Below, in pieces: positions 25,304 through 35,102 of a stretch of DNA of 64,000 nt (position 1 is the stretch's first letter; each line of letters opens with the position of its first letter). Origin of the DNA: an uncultured Fodinibius sp. GTDB taxonomy: Bacteria > Bacteroidota > Rhodothermia > Balneolales > Balneolaceae. Both the position numbers and the translations under genes were made by a program. The stretch covers positions 1,510,807 through 1,574,806 of the forward strand of contig CAJXMW010000001.1 in NCBI GenBank assembly GCA_913056235.1. Reading direction: 5' to 3'. The notes beneath the pieces were generated by a model. That model saw nothing but the letters and a program-made list of their open reading frames with translations. It made no database searches and was not told the origin of the DNA.

Positions 25304-25945
25304 TCAGTCGGTAATGTGAATATGCGTGTTACCGCGAATAGGTTGATTGAAAATTTGTTCTTCGATGTAATCTAAGTGTTTTTCGTTACTAACGAAATCA
25401 ATCTCTGATGTATTAATGATCATCAGGGGTGATTTATTGTAGTGATGGAAAAAATGATTATACGCATCACTTAGTTCCTGCAGGTACGAGCGCGTAATTT
25501 CCCGCTCATAGTCGCGATCGCGTTCGCGAATGTTTTGCATCAGACGATCCACGTTCGACTGCAGGTAAATCACCAAATCCGGCGTAGCCGAAATGCCCGC
25601 CATGATATTAAAGATAGTATCATAAAGCGCCAGCTCGTCGTCTTCAAGATTAAGCCGTGCAAAAATACGATCTTTCTCAAAAATATAGTCCGAGATGGTC
25701 ATCTGCTGGAACAGATCCTTGTTCATCATCTCTTGCTGCTGTTTAAACCGGCTGGCCAGGAACGACATCTGTGTGGGAAACGCATATCGCTCACGGTCTT
25801 TGTAAAATTTGGGTAGAAAAGGATTGTCTTCGAACTGTTCGAGCACTAGTCGCGCATTATGGCGTTCGGTGAGTAGCTTGGCCAGCGAGGTTTTGCCCAC
25901 CCCAATGACGCCTTCAATTGCGATAAACTCAAATTCGTTTTCCAT
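25304..25945 (-). CDS. Deoxynucleoside kinase
   Basis: Phosphorylates deoxynucleosides (deoxyadenosine/deoxyguanosine type) with ATP in the salvage pathway. The P-loop GVIGVGKTSL, the catalytic E-rich segment FEDNPFLPKFY, the ISDYIFEKDRIFA (DRS-like) segment and the LID RERDRDYER are all visible, as in Bacillus dGK/dAK and Bacteroidota homologues. Start: ATG 25945, just 2 bases after the folK stop. A TTG at 25954 would only add three residues. At 213 residues it has the typical length. Confidence 0.92.
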   Translation of the reverse strand: MENEFEFIAIEGVIGVGKTSLAKLLTERHNARLVLEQFEDNPFLPKFYKDRERYAFPTQMSFLASRFKQQQEMMNKDLFQQMTISDYIFEKDRIFARLNLEDDELALYDTIFNIMAGISATPDLVIYLQSNVDRLMQNIRERDRDYEREITRSYLQELSDAYNHFFHHYNKSPLMIINTSEIDFVSNEKHLDYIEEQIFNQPIRGNTHIHITD

Positions 25946-25947
25946 AG

Positions 25948-26436
25948 CTACCAACGTAGATCAGTTTTCTGTAATCTCAGCTCCGGTGCCTCCTCAATAA
26001 GTTGTCGGATAGCCGTGCCGCTTCGGGGATCTTCCCATTGCGGCATCACTTCCTGTAGCGGCACCAAAACAAACAGCCGTTTGCCGTATTCAGGATGCGG
26101 AATGATAAGATTATCCGTTTGAATCACCAAGTCGCCGTACGAGATAATGTCGAGGTCTATAGTGCGTGCACTCCACTTTGGCTGGTCCGCTGCGCGGCCG
26201 TGCGCCTGCTCAAAATCCTTGAACTGCTTGATCAGCGGCTTCGGATTTTCGTTGGTTGTCATTACCACTACGGCGTTGTAGAAATCCCGCGTCGAGGGAC
26301 CAACCGGCTCGGTGATATAAATAGCTGATTTCTGCAGCTCCGTCTCCGAAAGTTCGTCTAGAAACTCCGCCGCATCCGACAGGTGCTGCTGGCGGTTACC
26401 TACGTTTGATCCCAGTGCGACAACTACTGTGGCCAT
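25948..26436 (-). CDS. folK: 2-amino-4-hydroxy-6-hydroxymethyldihydropteridine pyrophosphokinase (HPPK)
   Basis: Transfers pyrophosphate from ATP to 6-hydroxymethyl-7,8-dihydropterin in folate synthesis. The hallmark motifs are [11 protein letters not shown] at the N-terminus, [21 protein letters not shown] and the catalytic [15 protein letters not shown] with the two metal-binding Asp residues, then [17 protein letters not shown]. It overlaps the end of folB by 13 bases, so the two are translationally coupled. Confidence 0.96.
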   Translation of the reverse strand: MATVVVALGSNVGNRQQHLSDAAEFLDELSETELQKSAIYITEPVGPSTRDFYNAVVVMTTNENPKPLIKQFKDFEQAHGRAADQPKWSARTIDLDIISYGDLVIQTDNLIIPHPEYGKRLFVLVPLQEVMPQWEDPRSGTAIRQLIEEAPELRLQKTDLRW

Positions 26437-26783
26437 TGCATCGTAATTTCAGAGTAGGCAGTTTCTACGTCGAGAGGAGGATGCAGCTTGCGCACCGACA
26501 CTTCCAGCTCTTGCACCTGGTTGAAATGGCCAAAAAGCTGGTCACCAATCTTTTTCGCCAACGTTTCAATCAGCTTCACCGACGGACCGGTCATCACGGA
26601 CTCAACCGTTTGGAGTACTTCCTGATAATCAACCGTATCACGCAGGTCGTCACTGTCGCCCGCTGGCCGCAGGTTGGCCGAGAATACGAGGTCTACCTCA
26701 AAATCATTACCATCTTCGCGCTCCTCCGGGTAGTAGCCGTGGTAGCCGCGGAATTGCAGACTTTTTAAGGTCAGGGTCTCCAT
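26424..26783 (-). CDS. folB: Dihydroneopterin aldolase
   Basis: Cleaves 7,8-dihydroneopterin to 6-hydroxymethyl-dihydropterin and glycolaldehyde, the step before HPPK. The 119-residue T-fold protein begins [19 protein letters not shown], with the conserved Tyr and Glu of the active-site start. DTVDYQEVL and [17 protein letters not shown] follow, with the catalytic lysine in AKK. It starts 3 bases after dnaA and overlaps folK. Confidence 0.95.
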   Translation of the reverse strand: METLTLKSLQFRGYHGYYPEEREDGNDFEVDLVFSANLRPAGDSDDLRDTVDYQEVLQTVESVMTGPSVKLIETLAKKIGDQLFGHFNQVQELEVSVRKLHPPLDVETAYSEITMQWPQ

Positions 26784-26786
26784 AGC

Positions 26787-28238
26787 TTACAACGTCGACA
26801 CTTCGATCTTCTGGTGCAGTTCCTCCACCATGCGTTTGTGTTTGGCGGTCGTCTGCATTCGTTCTTCTACCGTAGAGATAGCGTGAATCACTGTCGAGTG
26901 ATCGCGTCCGCCAAAATGAAGCCCAATTGTTTTCAGGCTCGAGTCGGTAAACTGCTTGGCCAGGTACATAGCAATCTGCCGCGCTTCCACAATCTCTTGC
27001 TTGCGTGTCTTTTCGCGCACCTTGTTGGTGTCGATGCCGAAGTAGTCGCAGACGTATTCCTGGATCTGCTCGATCGAAATAGTGGTCTGTGACTCCTGGA
27101 TCATATCCTTGAGCACGCGCTTGGCCATCTGTGGCTCAATCTCATCCACATGTTGCAGCGAGGCAAAAGCCAGCAGCTTGATGATGGCGCCTTCGAGATC
27201 GCGCACGTTCGATTTAAAATTGTGAGCGATAAATTCGAGTACTTCGTGCGACAGCTCGATGCCATTGTCCGAAGCCTTGCGCTCCAAAATGGCATAGCGC
27301 GTCTCGTATTCCGGTACTTGCAGGTCGGCACTGAGGCCCCAGCTAAAACGGGAGATCAGTCGTTCCTCAATATCCGGAATCTCTCGCGGCGCGCGGTCAC
27401 TGCTCAGGATAATCTGCTTTCCATCCTGGTGCAGCGCGTTAAAAATATGAAAAAACTCTTCCTGGGTTTTCTCCTTGCCGCTGAAAAACTGGATGTCGTC
27501 GACAATCAATACATCGATCTGACGGTAGAACATCGTGAACTCGCTGGCGCGGTTGTTACGGATCGCCTGTACGAACTCATTGGTAAAGCTCTCGGATGAG
27601 ATGTACAGCACAGCCAGCTCGTCTCCGTGTTCTTGCTTTACTTTATTACCAATACTCTGGATTAAGTGCGTTTTCCCAAGCCCGGTGCCTCCATATATAA
27701 AGAATGGATTAAACGAACTGCTGCCCGGGTTTTCGGCAATAGCCATCGCAGCTGATCGCGCCAGCCGGTTACAGTCGCCCTCAATGTATCGCTCGAAGAC
27801 ATAATTATTATTAAGGTTGCTATCGATCTTGGTTTTTTGAATGCCGGGAATTACAAACGGATTCTCAATTTTGCCCGGACTATATTCGGAATACCCTTTC
27901 ACATCCTGCCCCTCATTGTTATCGGGCGGCATAGGTCGTTGTGGCAATCGCACCGATTTATTTTCGGATTCATTGTCAGATTTTTCTACCACTACGGAAT
28001 ATTCCAGTTTCCCATCATCACCCAACACTTTGGCCAATGTCGACCGCAACATCCCATAATAATGCTCTTCTAACCATTCGTACCAAAACTGGCTCGGTAC
28101 CTGAATCGTTAGGGTGTTATCCTCTAGCTTGACAGGGTCAATTGGCTCAAACCATGACTTGTACTTTTGGTAACTGATATTGTCCTTAATAATTTCTAAA
28201 CACTGCTCCCACGCAGTATCCGCAGAAATTTTACTCAA
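26787..28238 (-). CDS. dnaA: Chromosomal replication initiator protein DnaA
   Basis: Binds DnaA boxes and melts the origin. Domain I (1-85, TAWEQCLEIIKDN) is followed by a short linker (85-140) and the AAA+ domain with Walker A GGTGLGKTHL and Walker B VLIVDDIQFF; the arginine-finger region lies near EERLISRFSWGL. Domain IV with the DNA-binding signature GGRDHSTVIHA comes last. No ATG exists before residue 62, so translation starts at TTG 28238, about 11 bases after GGAGG. That rare start may keep DnaA synthesis low. The adjacent intergenic region holds DnaA boxes, so autoregulation is likely. Confidence 0.97.
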   Translation of the reverse strand: MSKISADTAWEQCLEIIKDNISYQKYKSWFEPIDPVKLEDNTLTIQVPSQFWYEWLEEHYYGMLRSTLAKVLGDDGKLEYSVVVEKSDNESENKSVRLPQRPMPPDNNEGQDVKGYSEYSPGKIENPFVIPGIQKTKIDSNLNNNYVFERYIEGDCNRLARSAAMAIAENPGSSSFNPFFIYGGTGLGKTHLIQSIGNKVKQEHGDELAVLYISSESFTNEFVQAIRNNRASEFTMFYRQIDVLIVDDIQFFSGKEKTQEEFFHIFNALHQDGKQIILSSDRAPREIPDIEERLISRFSWGLSADLQVPEYETRYAILERKASDNGIELSHEVLEFIAHNFKSNVRDLEGAIIKLLAFASLQHVDEIEPQMAKRVLKDMIQESQTTISIEQIQEYVCDYFGIDTNKVREKTRKQEIVEARQIAMYLAKQFTDSSLKTIGLHFGGRDHSTVIHAISTVEERMQTTAKHKRMVEELHQKIEVSTL

Positions 28239-28634
28239 CGTCCCTTAACCTCCACATAATTTGAATTGTTAGTGCCTGGGAAGCCCTACAGTTATCCACA
28301 CGCTTTGTGTGCTGTCCCTAATTAGCGTGGAACGAAAATGATAATTTCAGCAGCAGATGTCAAAAAAATAATTACACGATATTGAAAAGTTATCCACATC
28401 GCTCTAAACATTGTAAATTCATGGGCGCCAGTGGTTTAGTATTTTATACACATTTCTATCAAATTTGACTTGACAGTACATAATACTGCGCTAACATAGA
28501 TTTTACCATTCAGTAACATCCCAAAAGTTGACAGGAAAAAGTTTTCCACAAGTTATCCACATGTAAAAAGTACTAATTATTGGTCCAACACAGATAGCAG
28601 AAATGCAAACTTTGGTAAGGCTTCTGAGGTAGAT
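28239..28634. other. oriC: Probable chromosomal origin of replication (oriC)
   Basis: The gap upstream of dnaA contains three perfect DnaA boxes TTATCCACA at 28292-28300, 28390-28398 and 28553-28561, all in the same orientation, and a near-match TTTTCCACA at 28542-28550. Between them lies AT-rich sequence (about 28321-28500) that could serve as the unwinding element. DnaA-box clustering next to dnaA is the standard bacterial origin signature. The dnaA promoter must also lie here. Confidence 0.85.
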
Positions 28635-29498
28635 TTAAGAACGTTTTGCGACGATAAATCGGGGTTTTTTATCGTAGTCTTTCTGAACCTGTGCGGACCA
28701 GGAATTTCGGTCAAAAAGGTCCAGTATTTCGTCGCTATATTTCTCGTGCAGCTCAAGGTATAAAACACCCTGTTGAGACAGGTGTTGGCCGGCAAATTTG
28801 ATGATACTGCCATACATGGTTTCGAGGTCGTCAAAAAAGAGCGCTTCGGCAGGTTCGTACTCTTTGACCTGTGGTTCCAGCAGATCTTTTTCGTCGGGTT
28901 TTACATAGGGGGGATTGGAGACAATAATATCTAGTGGAGTGTCCACATCAATACTGTCTGGCGAAAGTATATCGCCGTGGTCAAAGGTGATATTCACCTC
29001 ATTGTCATCGGCATTGGAGCGCGCTACTTCAAGGGCACCCTCAGAAATATCAATGCCGCGAACGGCCCACTGGGGACACTCCATTTTTAGTGCAATAGGA
29101 ATACATCCCGAACCGGTACCGATATCCAGAACCGAAAGCGGTTCTTCCGGAGCATGGGCATCGACAATAATTTCGACCAGCTGCTCCGTTTCCAGGCGTG
29201 GAATAAGCACCTCTTCATTAACCTGAATGCGTGCATTCATGAAATCAGTGAATCCCACGATGTATTGGAGCGGCTCATGCTGGGCCCGCCGTTTCACCAT
29301 TGGCCGCAGTCGATCGAGCTCGTCAGAAGAAAGTGGACGATCGAATTTGAGATATAGGTCGAGGCGTTTGATATCAAGTGTCTCGGCCAGTAGCCATTCA
29401 ATGCTGTGGCGGGGATCAGGAATTCCTTTTTCTTTAAAGAAGTCCGTCGCCCACTCGAGCATCGAAAGAACGGTCCATTCCTCGACCTTTGTACTCAT
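28635..29498 (-). CDS. prmC: Peptide chain release factor N(5)-glutamine methyltransferase
   Basis: Methylates the Gln of the GGQ motif in RF1/RF2. N-terminal helical domain (1-95), then a class I SAM methyltransferase fold with VLDIGTGSGCIPIAL and the diagnostic catalytic VSNPPYVKP. The 287-residue length is standard. It ends at the edge of the oriC region and starts 18 bases after the small gene at 29517-29909, so the two are probably co-transcribed toward the origin. Confidence 0.96.
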   Translation of the reverse strand: MSTKVEEWTVLSMLEWATDFFKEKGIPDPRHSIEWLLAETLDIKRLDLYLKFDRPLSSDELDRLRPMVKRRAQHEPLQYIVGFTDFMNARIQVNEEVLIPRLETEQLVEIIVDAHAPEEPLSVLDIGTGSGCIPIALKMECPQWAVRGIDISEGALEVARSNADDNEVNITFDHGDILSPDSIDVDTPLDIIVSNPPYVKPDEKDLLEPQVKEYEPAEALFFDDLETMYGSIIKFAGQHLSQQGVLYLELHEKYSDEILDLFDRNSWSAQVQKDYDKKPRFIVAKRS

Positions 29499-29516
29499 AA
29501 CTTAAATGTAAAGGGG

Positions 29517-29909
29517 TTACGACTCGTTTTCTTCGGCTTCCTGTTCTTTTTCTTGCTGAACAGTGAGCCCGAATCGTTTACTGAAATCCAGGATAAAGTC
29601 AGTGACTTCATCATCAATGGTGCGCTTCTCTTCATCAAGAGAGCTGCCACGGAAGCCCATGCGTCCACCGGTTTTCTTGAGCTCAAACCGATTTTGCTTT
29701 CCTGTAAATTCAATAATGCAAGTTAATGTTACGCTCGAATTAATCTGTTTTTCATATTCTTCATATACCGCAACGTGCACTTCGTCTTTGGTATCAGACG
29801 ATTTATACTTGTACAAGTATTTGGGTTCGATACTGTTGAACAGTTGGCTCGGCATTCTTCTTAGGGTATCGGCCGGACCGAAAACAAGGTACTTGCTTAC
29901 AGTTGACAT
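29517..29909 (-). CDS. Conserved-looking hypothetical protein upstream of prmC
   Basis: A 130-residue soluble protein with no signal peptide or membrane helix. It opens STVSKYLVFGPADTLRRMPSQLF, has a beta-rich centre (VHVAVYEEYEKQ, VTLTCIIEF) and a strongly acidic tail (EKEQEAEENES). I do not recognise the family. Its composition and codon use match its neighbours, it has a clean ATG, and it is tightly spaced to prmC, so it is a real gene. Confidence 0.7.
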   Translation of the reverse strand: MSTVSKYLVFGPADTLRRMPSQLFNSIEPKYLYKYKSSDTKDEVHVAVYEEYEKQINSSVTLTCIIEFTGKQNRFELKKTGGRMGFRGSSLDEEKRTIDDEVTDFILDFSKRFGLTVQQEKEQEAEENES

Positions 29910-30130
29910 AATGTGTTAACTTCTATTGGTGAATTGCTTAGATTGGTAAAGAGCCTGAATAAAAGTTTTTATTGACTCAGAGTCAAATTTATTCTACCTA
30001 GAAAATATTTTTGAGATATAAAATTCTACATACTTTTTTAGTACGTGGATTGTTATAAACTGTAACGTTGTTATACCGCTTGAATACTAATAGCGACCGG
30101 ACCATTGCCCAACTATTTATGGAGAAATTA

Positions 30131-30952
30131 ATGAAAGCAAAATTTGCTTCACTACTGATCATTTTCGTGTTGCTCGGTTTCGCAGCGAATACGGCTCAGG
30201 CACAGCTCAAAGAGCCCGACGTTGTAGACTTGCCCGATCCCAAGACCCCTTTGTCTGAGGGTCTTCACAACAGCCTTGGCTTTGATGTGTTTATCAATAA
30301 TTTCGGTTTTGGTATCGGTGGTACCTACGGACGGGTTATCGGGCCTTATTCTGAGCTGACCTTTCGCACCGGTATTACGGGGATTCGCGATGCTAGTGAG
30401 CAAAATTTTCAGAGCTTCGTTACCGGTCAGCAAATTGTACCCAATAAATACAAAAGAGCATTTGGTTTTCCTTTTTTGGTGGGCTTAAAGCATCGTGTGT
30501 TTGCACGTCACATTGATGATAATTTGCGCTTTTTTGTGAGCGGTGCCGCGGGGCCAGCCATGGCGTTTTCCTATCCCTATGTAGATGAACAAATCAATGA
30601 TGGTTTCCGTACTTTTCAACTTACACAACAAGGATTTCTAGTACCGGTAGAGCAAGTCAACGATTTTTTTACGGGATGGAAAGATGGTGAAACCCATTGG
30701 GGCTACAGTGGAGAGATCAAAATTGGCGTTGATATTGGCAGTACGTTCTCATCGAAAACAACCATTGAATTCGGTTACTTCTTCTACTATTTCAAAGAGG
30801 GGCTACAGATTATGGAACCGTATAAGCCAACTCGATATGCCGCTCCTCCTCCCGAGAATAATGGATTGCCAACAGAACGAAAAGAGTTCTTTGATGCTCA
30901 GAGTTATTTTGGAACGCCTCAAATCAAGTTTACCTTTGGCGGGATGTGGTAG
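30131..30952 (+). CDS. Secreted / outer-membrane beta-barrel protein
   Basis: A 273-residue protein. The start is ATG 30131, six bases after GGAG, giving a textbook signal peptide (MKAKFASLLIIFVLLGF ending AQAQ). The 21 extra upstream codons of the longest reading begin at TTG and have no merit. The mature part alternates aromatic and small residues (FGFGIGGTYGRVIG, TFRTGITGIRDA, IKIGVDIGSTF, TTIEFGYFFYYF) and ends with an amphipathic strand KFTFGGMW, as expected for an outer membrane barrel. No specific family recognised. Confidence 0.75.
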   Translation: MKAKFASLLIIFVLLGFAANTAQAQLKEPDVVDLPDPKTPLSEGLHNSLGFDVFINNFGFGIGGTYGRVIGPYSELTFRTGITGIRDASEQNFQSFVTGQQIVPNKYKRAFGFPFLVGLKHRVFARHIDDNLRFFVSGAAGPAMAFSYPYVDEQINDGFRTFQLTQQGFLVPVEQVNDFFTGWKDGETHWGYSGEIKIGVDIGSTFSSKTTIEFGYFFYYFKEGLQIMEPYKPTRYAAPPPENNGLPTERKEFFDAQSYFGTPQIKFTFGGMW

Positions 30953-31130
30953 AAAGAGCAAATACCGTGTTCAGGAATCAGCCAAAATTTACTGACTCTG
31001 ACTCCTAAATTTTACTCTTTTACTGGTTCTATTTTAAGTTTTTGATGCTTCCTTTCTTTTCTTCTTTATCACTATCTCAAAACCTTGTACATTTGTCTAC
31101 AATTCTACCTGTAACAAAAATTATGCTTAG

Positions 31131-32417
<1,287 letters not shown>

Positions 32418-32430
32418 TATCTATTAAAAC

Positions 32431-32532
32431 CAACCCCCTCTTATCCCTCTTTTTATTAAGAGGGATTTTAGCAGGCAATATCAATTCAGCTCGAAAAACT
32501 CACCCTTTATAAGGGGAGGTGTAAGAGGGTTG
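32431..32532. repeat. Short inverted-repeat-bounded element (about 102 bases)
   Basis: CAACCCCCTCTTA (32431-32443) and its near-complement TAAGAGGGTTG (32522-32532) bound a stretch that itself contains two smaller hairpins: the eno terminator, and CACC...GGTG around 32502-32520. The structure resembles small palindromic intergenic repeats (REP/MITE-like) that spread in this group of bacteria. It lies between eno and recF. Confidence 0.5.
32443..32470 (+). terminator. Terminator of eno
   Basis: ATCCCTCTT (32443-32451) pairs with AAGAGGGAT (32458-32466) over a 6-base loop, followed by TTTTA. It lies about 25 bases after the enolase stop. Confidence 0.7.
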
Positions 32533-32548
32533 TTTATCCAATGAATAA

Positions 32549-33682
32549 ATGGAAATCACGGAGCTTAAACTTCAGAATTTTCGCAATCACGTTGAGACCA
32601 ACGTGGAGTGGGCTCCGCATATGAATGTGATTACCGGTCAGAATGGGGCGGGCAAAACCAACCTTATTGACGCTATCCATTATCTGTGTATGAGCCGCAG
32701 TTTTGTATCCACAAGCGATATGTATGTGGTGAACCAGGATGCCACCTTCTTTATGATAAAGGGGCATTTTGAGGGGAATATCCGGTCCAGTTTTGACGTG
32801 GGATGTTCCTATTCTAGGGGAGAAGGCAAGAAGATTTTCGTAAATGAGAGCCCTCTCGACCGGCTCTCGGATCTTATTGGGATGGTGCCGGTAGTGGTGC
32901 TATCGCCTAGCGATAAGAAGCTTACCAGCGAAGGCCCCAAAGAACGTCGCTCGTTTATTGATTCTTTTATCAGTCAGATTTCGCCGGGATACCTGCAGGA
33001 CCTGCTGGATTTTCGGAAAGCGCGCAAACAGCGCAACAAACTGCTGCAGGAGTTCCGAGGCAGCCGAGAAGTACTGCAGGCTTACCTTGAACCGTGGAAT
33101 GTACAGTTGATGGAGTACGGTTCGCGTATTGTGGCCAAGAGAACCAAAGTACTGAATCAGTTCCAGGATTATCTGGCCAAAGAATATGAAGTAATTTCAG
33201 GCATGCGCCACGAACCGCACTTGGAATACCAGACATTTTGCGAACCTTCTGAAGATGAGGATACTGTTCGAGAGCGGTACGAGGCGGAGTTGGCTGACGA
33301 ACTGAATCACGAAATTGAACGCGAGCTCACGCTGATTGGTCCGCACCGCGATGAGATTGTATTTTATCTTGACGACTTCGAACTGCGCAAATTTGGGTCC
33401 CAGGGGCAGCACCGGCTTTTTGCACTTGCTTTGAAACTGGCCCAGCTTTTGTATTTTTCAGAGGAGTTGGACGATCTGCCAATTTTTCTGCTGGATGATG
33501 TCTTTGGAGATCTGGATGCTCAGCGCACTGATGTGTTGCTTAATGCGTTGCTGGATCATGCCGGACAAACATTTGTAACGGCGGCCAATCCAATTCCATT
33601 TGATGAGTACCTCACGTTTGACGGAGAAAAAAATAGAAAATATAACGTAGAGCAGGGCACGGTTTCCCTGGTCAGTAACTAA
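32549..33682 (+). CDS. recF: DNA replication and repair protein RecF
   Basis: An SMC-like ABC ATPase that loads RecA at single-stranded gaps with RecO and RecR. Walker A GQNGAGKTNL, the LCMSRSF segment, the ABC signature region KFGSQGQHRLFALALKL and Walker B PIFLLDDVFGDLD followed by the D-loop are intact. At 377 residues it has the usual length. It is followed after 5 bases by the DUF721 gene; recF-DUF721 is a common pairing near the origin. Confidence 0.96.
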   Translation: MEITELKLQNFRNHVETNVEWAPHMNVITGQNGAGKTNLIDAIHYLCMSRSFVSTSDMYVVNQDATFFMIKGHFEGNIRSSFDVGCSYSRGEGKKIFVNESPLDRLSDLIGMVPVVVLSPSDKKLTSEGPKERRSFIDSFISQISPGYLQDLLDFRKARKQRNKLLQEFRGSREVLQAYLEPWNVQLMEYGSRIVAKRTKVLNQFQDYLAKEYEVISGMRHEPHLEYQTFCEPSEDEDTVRERYEAELADELNHEIERELTLIGPHRDEIVFYLDDFELRKFGSQGQHRLFALALKLAQLLYFSEELDDLPIFLLDDVFGDLDAQRTDVLLNALLDHAGQTFVTAANPIPFDEYLTFDGEKNRKYNVEQGTVSLVSN

Positions 33683-33687
33683 AAATC

Positions 33688-33990
33688 GTGGGACGATATA
33701 GATCAAATAAGCCAAAGCTGCTGAAAGATGCGCTAAAGGATTTTTTGGATGATTACCCGCATCGCAAGCGTTTAAAGCGGGGCATGATCTTGTCGCTATG
33801 GGAGCGGACGGTCGGGGAACGTATTGCCGAACAGGCAGAAAATGTGCATTTTGAACGTGGTAATTTGATAGTACATGTAAAGAATCCGGCCTGGCGGCAA
33901 GAAATCCACATGAAGCGATTTAGCATTGCCAAAAAACTTAATGACAAGGTGGATGAGCAGATCATCAAGGAAATTGTGGTTCGTTCGTAA
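33688..33990 (+). CDS. DUF721 family protein (DciA-like)
   Basis: A 100-residue basic protein of the DUF721 family. Some members (DciA) load the replicative helicase DnaB in bacteria lacking DnaC/DnaI. The core LSLWERTVGERIAEQAENVHFERGNLIVHVKNPAWRQEI is the family signature (KH-like fold). Translation must begin at GTG 33688, five bases after the recF stop; no ATG precedes the conserved core. The helicase-loader role is inferred from the family and from the recF/dnaA neighbourhood. Confidence 0.87.
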   Translation: MGRYRSNKPKLLKDALKDFLDDYPHRKRLKRGMILSLWERTVGERIAEQAENVHFERGNLIVHVKNPAWRQEIHMKRFSIAKKLNDKVDEQIIKEIVVRS

Positions 33991-34027
33991 CGACAGCCGT
34001 AAAATTATCGATTGATCAGCCCTTTTT

Positions 34028-35038
34028 ATGGATACACCCAAATTCGAAGAACTAAAGGAAAAGTTTCTGGCTGCCTGGCAAAATATTGTCAAGAAGTCGG
34101 ATGAGGATGATATTGCCGGTATAGGGCGCGAGCGCATTGTGGTGTTTGTGGTTGCGATGATCCTTGCGTTCTGTTTGTGGCTGATGGTTAATCTGAGTCT
34201 TGTTTACAATTTAAATATCGACCTGCCAATTAAGTTGGGAGCGGTACCCACAGAACAGGCACTTGCCGAAGATTTACCGGAAGAGGCTACGGTTAGCGTA
34301 ACAGGAGAGGGCTGGAAGCTGATCAACCTGTACAACAACCCACCCAGTATTAATATCGATGTGAGTGATACCGAAGTGAACCTGTTTGATCAGGTGCAGC
34401 AGCAGATGAATGCGTTCTCCGGGATTAGTATCCAGAAGGTTCAGCCGCTTATTTTGACGGTCGATCTCGAAAAGCGCATTTCCAAAACAGTACCCATCCG
34501 TTCACGCATAAATATTTCTTTTGAAAAGCAGTATAATTTCGTGGGCAAACCTACGCTGCGGCCTGATAGCGTGACGATTGATGGGGCGGCTTCGCTGATT
34601 AAAGGTATCAGTTCCTGGCCCACAGACTCTGTCCAGCTAAGCGATGTTTCTAAGGATCTCTCTCTCGCGATCTCTCTCAAATCGTCTGGAGAGCTGATTA
34701 CACTGTCGCATGATGAAGTGCAATATAGTGCTACAGTCAGTCAGTATACCGAAGGTGAGGCAAAGGTTAATATCGCTACGCGTAATCTACCGCAGGGACG
34801 ATTAGTTAGTTATAGTCCTTCCGAGATTACGGTAAAATATGATGTGCCTATCGACGAATATACCGAGGTTCGGGATCAAAACCCGTTTGGGGCTTTTGTG
34901 ATGTATCAGCAGATTAAGCAGGATTCGACGGGATTTGTGACGCCACAGATAGAGCAAATGGCCAATAATAATCACATTAAGATCCGGTCATTTCAACCGC
35001 GCAATGTGGCCTACTATATGGTGCTGGGAGAGCAGTAG
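34028..35038 (+). CDS. YbbR-like domain (CdaR-type) membrane protein
   Basis: A 336-residue protein with one N-terminal membrane helix (about 37-60, IVVFVVAMILAFCLWLMV) and three YbbR-type beta domains outside the membrane, marked by VSVTGEGWKLINL, SFEKQYNFVGKPTLRPDSVTIDGAASLI and EITVKYDVP. YbbR/CdaR proteins regulate the cyclic-di-AMP cyclase CdaA in Firmicutes, where cdaA is adjacent. Here no cyclase gene is in the window, so the partner is unproven. It starts 37 bases after the DUF721 gene in the same run. Confidence 0.85.
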   Translation: MDTPKFEELKEKFLAAWQNIVKKSDEDDIAGIGRERIVVFVVAMILAFCLWLMVNLSLVYNLNIDLPIKLGAVPTEQALAEDLPEEATVSVTGEGWKLINLYNNPPSINIDVSDTEVNLFDQVQQQMNAFSGISIQKVQPLILTVDLEKRISKTVPIRSRINISFEKQYNFVGKPTLRPDSVTIDGAASLIKGISSWPTDSVQLSDVSKDLSLAISLKSSGELITLSHDEVQYSATVSQYTEGEAKVNIATRNLPQGRLVSYSPSEITVKYDVPIDEYTEVRDQNPFGAFVMYQQIKQDSTGFVTPQIEQMANNNHIKIRSFQPRNVAYYMVLGEQ

Positions 35039-35057
35039 ATTATTTGCTTATCTGTTG

Positions 35058-35093
35058 TTCGTTAGTGGCTATTAAGAAAAATTCACTAACGAA
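35058..35093. terminator. Hairpin between convergent YbbR-like gene and ispH
   Basis: TTCGTTAGTG (35058-35067) pairs perfectly with CACTAACGAA (35084-35093) over a 16-base loop. No T-run follows on either strand, so it may be a factor-dependent terminator or transcript-end protection. Confidence 0.4.
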
Positions 35094-35102
35094 TATTAAC
35101 AA

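Noticed and set aside
28460..28500. TTGACA-N16-TAACAT as a promoter inside oriC, plus strand
   Set aside because: It would read away from both flanking genes and uses the E. coli consensus rather than the pattern seen in the rest of the window.
30068..30130. TTG start for the barrel protein after prmC
   Set aside because: The added residues precede a normal signal peptide starting at ATG 30131 that has a GGAG ribosome binding site.
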